Source: Bacteroidota bacterium (lineage in GTDB: Bacteria > Bacteroidota > Bacteroidia > Bacteroidales > VadinHA17). Taken from it: DNA of 8,375 bases. The DNA is taken from assembly GCA_030642585.1 (NCBI GenBank), contig DAOWNN010000079.1, positions 1-8,375 of the forward strand, read 5' to 3'. Below, one piece after another: positions 1 to 4,775 of the stretch (positions are counted from its first letter, which is position 1; every line of letters begins with the position of its first letter). The translations under genes were made by a program, and so were the position numbers. The notes beneath the pieces are model-generated. The model was not told the origin of the DNA. It was given only the letters and a program-made list of their open reading frames with translations, and ran no database searches.

Positions 1-1
1 A

Positions 2-133
2 AAAAATCTGCTTGAAGATATTCATGATAAAAACATGGATGAGCAATACAAACATGTTAAGCAGAATTTTGAAATCTGGAAAGGAGACCTTGATCAGGTA
101 GATGATGTTCTGTTTATGGGAATCCAGGTATAA
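2..133 (+). CDS. C-terminal end of a SpoIIE/PP2C-type serine phosphatase (partial)
   Basis: This open frame enters from the left edge and stops at TAA 131-133, leaving 43 residues. The tail has a Trp-Lys-Gly segment (IWKGDL) followed by QVDDVLFMGIQV. This matches the usual C-terminus of Bacteroidota SpoIIE-like (PPM/PP2C) phosphatases, where a W-x-G segment is followed by Q-[VI]-D-D-[VI]-hydrophobic-G, and the Asp pair belongs to the metal-binding active site. In Bacteroidota such domains usually end long sensor proteins (TPR, 7TM or PAS N-termini) that dephosphorylate anti-sigma-factor antagonists or related partners, but nothing here shows which N-terminus this protein has. The gene converges with the LuxR-type gene. 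The call rests on a short segment, so the family is likely but not certain. Confidence 0.66.
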   Translation, partial: KNLLEDIHDKNMDEQYKHVKQNFEIWKGDLDQVDDVLFMGIQV

Positions 134-196
134 AATACTTCACAATTAGAGGCGAATTTTAAGAGTGTTTACCTAACGCACAAAACAAGAAAAGTA

Positions 197-218
197 TAAC
201 GAAGCTCCTGGTTCGTTA
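197..218 (-). terminator. Possible intrinsic terminator of the LuxR-type gene
   Basis: TAACGAA (197-203) and TTCGTTA (212-218) form a perfect 7-bp inverted repeat around an 8-nt loop. Read on the minus strand, the hairpin is followed at once by a T-rich run (TACTTTTCTTGTTTTG), as in a factor-independent terminator. On the plus strand no T-run follows, so it fits the minus-strand gene better than the phosphatase. The stem is AT-rich and lies about 130 nt past the LuxR-type stop codon, so this is tentative. Confidence 0.35.
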
Positions 219-229
219 ATCGATCAGGC

Positions 230-286
230 CTTGCCCGGCATGGTATTGTTCTGACGGGCTTGCCCGGCATGGTATTCCAGACGGGG
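230..286. repeat. GC-rich two-copy tandem repeat in a convergent intergenic region
   Basis: The 18-mer CTTGCCCGGCATGGTATT occurs exactly at 230-247 and again at 259-276. Each copy is followed by a related GC-rich tail (GTTCTGACGGG and CCAGACGGGG), giving units of about 29 and 28 bp. CGGGC-tt-GCCCG (255-266) spans the junction, and GCCCG at 233-237 can pair with CGGGC at 255-259. ATCGATC (219-225) and GATCGAT (289-295) flank the block as an inverted repeat. The block is clearly richer in G+C than the AT-rich surroundings. Its place between convergent genes fits a REP/BIME-like intergenic element or a transcribed structured RNA, and the sequence alone does not decide. The rest of 134-346 holds only the hairpin at 197-218; I see no gene in it. 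Confidence 0.6.
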
Positions 287-346
287 AGGATCGATCTACT
301 GAAAGATCATAGATTTTGGTGCTATTTACGACAAATATCTTAATGG

Positions 347-949
347 CTATTTCGATACTTCCTCAAGATTTATAATCCCGTTAATAATGGAATAAACCGT
401 TAAACCCGATACGGTTTTAATTCCAAGCTTTTGAGTTATGTTTTTTCTGTGGGTTGTTACAGTATGTATACTTATGAAAAGCTTTTCACCAATTTCTTTA
501 TTAGTTAAGCCCATTGCCACATGACGGAGAACAATTTTTTCACGTTCACTCAGGTTTGAAGATTTTGAACTGGTTTTTCCGGCAGGCTTCTTACTTTCAA
601 TAATTTCATTTAACTCCTTCAGAAGTTCATTCTTTGATAGGTATAAGTTTATTGAATCACAAAAGAAACTTTCTGCTTTTTCATATCCCCTGCTATTTTT
701 TAAATAAAGTAAAGTGGGTTTGTTTTTATAAGGAAAATATTTTTTAAGATCACTTTTTGTTTGTGGATCTAACATATCCTCTGAAATAATCACAAAATCA
801 GATTCTTTATTAAGAATATTTTCCAATAGTTTGAATGAAGAATCAGACTTGCCAACTATTTCAACCATTGCAATTTCCCTGAGCAAGCTCTCAAGACCTT
901 TTGTTATGAGGTACGATTTTGAGGCAATATAGAATCCTGTCTTACTCAT
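347..949 (-). CDS. LuxR-family transcriptional regulator with degenerate receiver domain
   Basis: This is a 200-residue DNA-binding regulator. Residues 132-195 are a clear LuxR/NarL-type helix-turn-helix: LSEREKIVLRHVAMGLTNKE, then the recognition helix ISIHTVTTHRKNI and KLGIKT. The N-terminal 120 residues have receiver-domain length and strand pattern but lack its chemistry. The usual acidic pair after strand 1 is absent (FYIASKSYL), and the phospho-acceptor position at the end of strand 3 is Ser56 (DFVIIS) instead of Asp. The strand-5 lysine may remain (Lys106 in LYLSK). It is therefore probably not switched by Asp phosphorylation; ligand, redox or partner control is inference. It lies 65 nt downstream of the hemerythrin-domain gene on the same strand with no -7 box in the gap, so co-transcription is likely. 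ATG start at 949, supported by AAGGA just upstream. Confidence 0.9.
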   Translation of the reverse strand: MSKTGFYIASKSYLITKGLESLLREIAMVEIVGKSDSSFKLLENILNKESDFVIISEDMLDPQTKSDLKKYFPYKNKPTLLYLKNSRGYEKAESFFCDSINLYLSKNELLKELNEIIESKKPAGKTSSKSSNLSEREKIVLRHVAMGLTNKEIGEKLFISIHTVTTHRKNITQKLGIKTVSGLTVYSIINGIINLEEVSK

Positions 950-952
950 GAA

Positions 953-957
953 TCCTT
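953..957 (-). promoter_or_regulatory. Shine-Dalgarno-like site of the LuxR-type gene
   Basis: On the minus strand AAGGA lies 3 nt before the ATG at 949. It is the best Shine-Dalgarno match in front of any gene in the window; the others have AT-rich, SD-poor leaders. The spacing is shorter than optimal. It supports the chosen start and independent translation within the two-gene transcript. Confidence 0.45.
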
Positions 958-1014
958 GTTCGATATTCTATTCAATAATTCTTTTCTGATTGATGATCTT
1001 AATTGGTATAGATA

Positions 1015-1740
1015 CTATTTCATGGTTTTTAATTTTTTCTCCATAAGTAAAACCTTTGGAATAAGAACTTTTTCTTCTATTCTGCTGTGGTCATTAAGAT
1101 CTTTTTCCAGGTTGAACAACTCAGTAAGAACTTTTGAACAAAGAGACTGATTCCCGGTTGGTAGCAAATATTTGATAATGATATTTTTAAGGTCATAAAG
1201 CTTTGATTCAATATCATCGTGTTCTGATGAATATTCCTGGATGGAATAACCCCCGGGAGCTGTACTTTCAATCAGGCTGTTATCTTTACCCAGAAATGCT
1301 AATTCGGTGGCGATTGAATACGGAAAAACCTTTTCATCTTCCCTTTTTGTATGGGCAATAAGTTCATTTTTATACTCCCTGAAAAACGATTCCAGCAAAG
1401 TAGCGTGCTTGTTGTTTGCATAACACTCTACTACCATCATAATAATTAGCTTTTCCAGTTCAGGAATTTTTACATCTAAATAATATCTGTGTGTTTTGCT
1501 CAAATAATCTGTGATTAAGCCTACAGAAAAATCCTGAAGATGTTCTTCCGGGAGATAATCCTCATCATGAAAAGAATTCACAATTTCTAAAAAGAAATCC
1601 AAATTAACATCATGTTCCTGGCAAACTTCCTGAACACTTTTATCTCCAAATCCCAGATTTATACCAAATCTGTTTATTACAGAAATCAGAAGATAATTCA
1701 AATGAATCAGGTCAGCCATTTTATTTTTACCGGTAATCAT
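1015..1740 (-). CDS. Hemerythrin-domain protein, RIC/ScdA/YtfE-like, lacking the N-terminal Cys pair
   Basis: This 241-residue protein is probably cytosolic and binds a di-iron centre. Residues 10-55 resemble the ScdA_N/DUF542 domain of iron-sulfur-cluster repair proteins (NRFGINLGFGDKSVQEVCQ), but the CCGG-type cysteine pair of classical RIC proteins is replaced by Gly30-Phe31. Residues 80-230 form a four-helix hemerythrin domain with the ligand pattern intact: His84, His130-x3-Glu134, His174 and His218-x3-Glu222. KVFP (137-140) and VLIP (225-228) follow the two His-x3-Glu motifs as in the family. Known RIC proteins repair Fe-S centres after nitric oxide or oxidative damage; for this Cys-less version the role (repair, or O2/NO sensing) is inference. 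The ATG at 1740 is preferred because a -7 box lies 27 nt upstream; Met8 (1719) is an alternative. The LuxR-type gene follows in the same unit. Confidence 0.85.
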   Translation of the reverse strand: MITGKNKMADLIHLNYLLISVINRFGINLGFGDKSVQEVCQEHDVNLDFFLEIVNSFHDEDYLPEEHLQDFSVGLITDYLSKTHRYYLDVKIPELEKLIIMMVVECYANNKHATLLESFFREYKNELIAHTKREDEKVFPYSIATELAFLGKDNSLIESTAPGGYSIQEYSSEHDDIESKLYDLKNIIIKYLLPTGNQSLCSKVLTELFNLEKDLNDHSRIEEKVLIPKVLLMEKKLKTMK

Positions 1741-1743
1741 ATA

Positions 1744-1780
1744 ACAAAGATGAAAAGATTAAAGGACAAAGATAAAAGAT
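1744..1780 (-). repeat. Duplicated promoter-region sequence upstream of the hemerythrin gene
   Basis: On the plus strand acaaagatgaaaagat (1744-1759) and acaaagataaaagat (1766-1780) are near-identical direct repeats, differing by one inserted base and offset by 22 bp, about two helical turns. The upstream copy contains the perfect -7 box; the downstream copy contains CATCTTTG, one base off consensus. This may be tandem promoters or a direct-repeat binding site for a regulator. Confidence 0.5.
1767..1774 (-). promoter_or_regulatory. -7 promoter box for the hemerythrin/LuxR unit
   Basis: The minus strand reads TATCTTTG, a perfect Bacteroidota TAnnTTTG box. Transcription would start around 1760, giving a leader of roughly 20 nt before the ATG at 1740. 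The upstream -33 region has only a partial match (TTTA at 1800-1797), which suggests a weak or activator-dependent promoter. Confidence 0.55.
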
Positions 1781-1794
1781 AATAGATTTAAGAA

Positions 1795-1821
1795 CCTAAA
1801 CACTTTTATATTGTGTTTTGG
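1795..1821. promoter_or_regulatory. Dyad between the lipoprotein and hemerythrin genes (operator or terminator)
   Basis: CC-t-AAACAC (1795-1803) and GTGTTT-t-GG (1813-1821) form an 8-pair inverted repeat with one mismatch and a 9-nt centre. It lies just upstream of the hemerythrin promoter, where an activator would bind, and about 40 nt past the lipoprotein stop, where a terminator would lie. The low G+C and only moderately T-rich minus-strand flank (TTCTTAAATC) make a strong terminator unlikely. Either role is tentative. Confidence 0.35.
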
Positions 1822-1858
1822 AATTTTTAAGTCGCGGCATAATAATATTCCTTGTGTC

Positions 1859-2383
1859 TTATTTATTAAGATCGGGAAGGATAAATATGGGGGTTGATTC
1901 AATATTGCTTTCATGTCCGGCCCGGTCAGTAATATAGAACTCGTATTTAATTGTGTCATAATCAAAAAGAAGATATGTAAATTCCACTTCAACTTCACCT
2001 GTTAAACTTTGGTCTGTCCTCTGGGGTTCAAGGTAGGGGATCCTGTAATACAGGGGAAATTCAAGTTCATCCTCGCCAATTTCAACCGGTATACCGTTCT
2101 GTACATCAAACATGGTAAAAAACAGGTTGGAATATTCAGGATCGCCAGGATCAATACTGTCGGGTGGCTGCTTCAGGCCAATATCTCCGTCTCCATCTAC
2201 AAATTCAAAAACCAATTTCCCTACAAGGCCTTCATTTTGTAGCTCATCGACTGTGTCTCTAAAGAAAAAACTCTTGTATTTAATTTCAGGTATTACAGGA
2301 TATGTTTGAGTTTTCCGACAGGAAGAAATCAGGAGGATTAAAATTGCACTCCACACCATCAGGTATATTCCTTTTTGTATCAT
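1859..2383 (-). CDS. Small predicted lipoprotein of unknown function
   Basis: This 174-residue protein begins MIQKGIYLMVWSAILILLIS and then has the lipobox LISSC, so the mature protein would start at Cys22 as an exported, lipid-anchored lipoprotein. The mature part has an acidic VDGDGDIG loop (Asp residues alternating as in Ca2+ loops), a Y-R-I-P-Y-L-E-P segment mid-protein, and an ITDRAGHESN segment near the end that recalls the last strands of Ig-like folds. I do not know a function; a periplasmic or surface beta-sandwich is inferred. The ATG at 2383 is preferred over an in-frame TTG at 2392 because it gives a standard signal peptide and neither has a Shine-Dalgarno site. It starts 37 nt after the der stop codon and has no -7 box of its own, so it is probably the last gene of that transcript. 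Confidence 0.75.
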   Translation of the reverse strand: MIQKGIYLMVWSAILILLISSCRKTQTYPVIPEIKYKSFFFRDTVDELQNEGLVGKLVFEFVDGDGDIGLKQPPDSIDPGDPEYSNLFFTMFDVQNGIPVEIGEDELEFPLYYRIPYLEPQRTDQSLTGEVEVEFTYLLFDYDTIKYEFYITDRAGHESNIESTPIFILPDLNK

Positions 2384-2420
2384 AAAATTCAATATAATGG
2401 AATTACATCAAAAATCATAC

Positions 2421-3725
2421 CTATTTTTTTCTAAAAAAGATTTGTATTGGCACACCTGTAAGCTTGAAGTTTTCTCTTAATCTATTTTCAAGATACCTTT
2501 TATATGGATCTTTTATATGTTGAGGGTAATTGCAGAACAGGGCATATGAGGGGGCTAATGTTGGAAGCTGGGTGGCATATTTAATTTTTACCTCCTGCCC
2601 CCTGTAAGATGGCGGGTGATGGGCTGCAACCGCCTCAAGAACAACCTTGTTAAGTTGTGATGTGGGTATTTTCCGTGTTCTGTTGGTATGAACTTCAACC
2701 GCAGTATCCAATATTTTTTGCAATCTGATCTTATTTAGTGCCGAAGTAAATATGATAGGAATATCCTGGAAAGGAGCTATTTTCTGTCTGATTTTTTCTT
2801 CAAATATTTTTGCAGTATTCGTATCTTTTTCAACCAGATCCCATTTATTTACCAGGAGAACAACACCTTTTCTGTTTCTTTGAATCAGGTGTAATATGTT
2901 TTGATCCTGGCCTTCAAATCCCAACTCTGCATCAATCAGTAACAAACATACATCCGAGTTTTCAATAGCGGTGATTGCCCGCATCACAGAATAAAATTCC
3001 AGGTTTTCATTCACTTTCCCCTTTTTTCTCAGTCCTGCTGTATCTACCAGGTAAAAGTCATGCTTATATTTATTATAGCGTGTATAAACTGTATCACGGG
3101 TTGTTCCCGAAATAGGGGTAACAATATTACGTTCTTCTCCCATGAGAGCATTTAATAATGAGGATTTTCCAACATTAGGACGTCCAACAATGGCAAACCT
3201 TGGCAATACACTTTCTTCTTCATGTAATTCATCGGGAAGAAATTTCACCAGTTCGTCAAGCAGATCTCCTGTACCACTGCCATTGATGGAAGAAATTGGA
3301 TAGATATCTCCAAGGCCAAGTTTGTAAAATGTATTTGCCTCATACTGACGCTCATGCTGATCCACCTTATTCACCACCAGCATTACTTTTTTGTCTGAAC
3401 GCCTCAGAATTTTGGCAAGGGCTTCATCAGGACTGGTAATTCCTGTCTCAACATCAACAAGAAGCAAAATAATGTCAGCCTCTTCAATGGCTATAAGTAC
3501 CTGCTTTTTGATTTCTGATTCAAAAATGTCTTCAGAATTACTCAGAAACCCCCCGGTATCAATAACATGAAATAGTTTGCCATTCCATTCGCTTGTTCCG
3601 TAATGCCGGTCCCTTGTCACTCCACTGGTTTCATGTACAATTGCCTTCCGGCTTTCTGTGAGACGGTTAAAAAGTGTGGATTTTCCAACATTTGGTCTTC
3701 CTACTATGGCTACAATATTTCCCAT
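2421..3725 (-). CDS. der: Ribosome biogenesis GTPase Der (EngA)
   Basis: Der is a 434-residue double GTPase that acts in late 50S ribosomal subunit assembly. Two complete G domains are visible. The first has GRPNVGKS at 9-16, DTGG at 56-59 and NKVD at 119-122. The second has GRPNVGKS at 181-188, DTAG at 228-231 and NKWD at 293-296. Residues from about 350 to the end form the C-terminal KH-like domain, closing with the short basic tail RKK. Length and layout are normal for the family and no key residue is missing. ATG start at 3725. The 92-nt gap to the upstream era gene holds no perfect TAnnTTTG box, so der is probably co-transcribed with era. Confidence 0.98.
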   Translation of the reverse strand: MGNIVAIVGRPNVGKSTLFNRLTESRKAIVHETSGVTRDRHYGTSEWNGKLFHVIDTGGFLSNSEDIFESEIKKQVLIAIEEADIILLLVDVETGITSPDEALAKILRRSDKKVMLVVNKVDQHERQYEANTFYKLGLGDIYPISSINGSGTGDLLDELVKFLPDELHEEESVLPRFAIVGRPNVGKSSLLNALMGEERNIVTPISGTTRDTVYTRYNKYKHDFYLVDTAGLRKKGKVNENLEFYSVMRAITAIENSDVCLLLIDAELGFEGQDQNILHLIQRNRKGVVLLVNKWDLVEKDTNTAKIFEEKIRQKIAPFQDIPIIFTSALNKIRLQKILDTAVEVHTNRTRKIPTSQLNKVVLEAVAAHHPPSYRGQEVKIKYATQLPTLAPSYALFCNYPQHIKDPYKRYLENRLRENFKLTGVPIQIFFRKK

Positions 3726-3817
3726 CTTTCAATATTCAAAGTTTTCAATTATGTTTGGTCATTACTTATGCTTAAAGCAAGAAGCTCGAAGTGCTCAAAC
3801 CTGGTTATTAATCTGGC

Positions 3818-4699
3818 TTAATGATCATACCCCCATCTTTTTAATTGCCTTTCATCATTTTTCCAGTCTTTTTTTACTTTCACAAATAGTTCAAGGAAAA
3901 TTTTCTTTCCAAAAAAAACTTCCATATCTCTCCTTGCCTGAACTCCTACATTTTTTAATGCCTTACCTTTTTGACCAATGATAATAGCCTTTTGAGATTC
4001 CCGGTTAACAAAAATATGTGCCAGGATTCTAATAATTCTCTCTTCTTCAATAAAATGCTCTACTTCCACCTCTACAGAATAGGGAATTTCTTGCTTGTAG
4101 AGAAGCAAGATTTTCTCCCTGATAATCTCGGAAACAAAAAACCTTTCTGATCTGTCTGTTAACTGGTCTTCCGGGAAATATGACGGACCCTCTGGTAATA
4201 GTTCCAATATCCGATTGAATACATTCTCTGTATTAAAATCTCTCAATGCAGATATGGCCATAATTTCTGCTGAAGGCAATACTTTCTGCCAATCTTTTTC
4301 AAGTTGAAGTACATTTTCTTCATTCGAGAGATCAATTTTGTTAATTAATAACAAAATTGGGATATTTAATTTTGGGATTTTTTCGAGGAATTGAATATTC
4401 TTATTAATAGAATCGTAAATGTCAGTTACATAAATCAGGATGTCTGCATCCTGAAGTGCCATGCTCACATACCTGAGCATATTTTCCTGTAACTTGTATT
4501 CAGGTTTTAGTATGCCTGGAGTATCTGAATATACTATTTGAAAATCAGGGCCATTCACAATGCCCATAATTCTATGCCTCGTAGTTTGAGCTTTTGAAGT
4601 AATAATGGACAGCTTGTCTCCCACAAGGGAGTTCATAAGGGTGGATTTACCAACATTTGGATTTCCAATGATATTAACAAATCCTGACTTGTGGTTCAC
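3818..4699 (-). CDS. era: GTPase Era, 30S ribosome maturation factor
   Basis: Era binds GTP and, through a C-terminal KH domain, the 3' end of 16S rRNA during 30S maturation. From the GTG at 4699 the protein has 293 residues: P-loop GNPNVGKS at 12-19, DTPG at 59-62, NKID at 120-123, ISAL at 149-152, and a KH domain near residues 190-290 with the GQKG loop at 242-245. The frame is also open to a TTG at 4729, giving 303 residues, but that codon lies inside a perfect TATCTTTG promoter box, so it is unlikely to be in the mRNA. The GTG start gives MNHKSGFVNIIGNPNVGKS, matching the usual short N-terminus in Bacteroidota. No ATG is available upstream of the P-loop. The gene follows the DUF5686 gene after 76 nt and precedes der. 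Confidence 0.96.
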   Translation of the reverse strand: MNHKSGFVNIIGNPNVGKSTLMNSLVGDKLSIITSKAQTTRHRIMGIVNGPDFQIVYSDTPGILKPEYKLQENMLRYVSMALQDADILIYVTDIYDSINKNIQFLEKIPKLNIPILLLINKIDLSNEENVLQLEKDWQKVLPSAEIMAISALRDFNTENVFNRILELLPEGPSYFPEDQLTDRSERFFVSEIIREKILLLYKQEIPYSVEVEVEHFIEEERIIRILAHIFVNRESQKAIIIGQKGKALKNVGVQARRDMEVFFGKKIFLELFVKVKKDWKNDERQLKRWGYDH

Positions 4700-4726
4700 T
4701 TGAAAATTAGTGTTTTGATGATGTTG

Positions 4727-4734
4727 CAAAGATA
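4727..4734 (-). promoter_or_regulatory. -7 promoter box for era (and der)
   Basis: The minus strand reads TATCTTTG followed by C, a perfect TAnnTTTG box. Transcription would start near 4720, about 20 nt before the GTG at 4699. No good -33 TTTG is visible at the expected distance. The box would let era and der be expressed separately from the upstream DUF5686 gene. Confidence 0.55.
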
Positions 4735-4775
4735 GTAATATTCAATCAGTCCTGCTCAGTTCCACACTCCAGACA

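Noticed and set aside
230..286. CRISPR array
   Set aside because: There are only two copies, directly abutting with related tails, no unique spacers and no cas genes nearby.
956..1150. Plus-strand open frame of 64 codons
   Set aside because: It lies mostly antisense to the hemerythrin-domain gene, has no recognisable motif or promoter, and its composition looks like a shadow of the minus-strand gene.
1759..1998. Minus-strand open frame of 79 codons overlapping the lipoprotein gene
   Set aside because: It overlaps the end of the lipoprotein gene in another frame and runs through the promoter region of the hemerythrin gene; no motif or start signal supports it.
3760..3800. Short palindromes (GCTTAAAGC and CTTCGAG-like) in the der-era gap as a terminator or operator
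   Set aside because: The stems are very short, there is no T-run, and such matches are expected by chance in this sequence.
3658..3981. Plus-strand open frame of 107 codons spanning the der-era gap
   Set aside because: It is antisense to the der start and the era end, both certain genes, and shows no family features.
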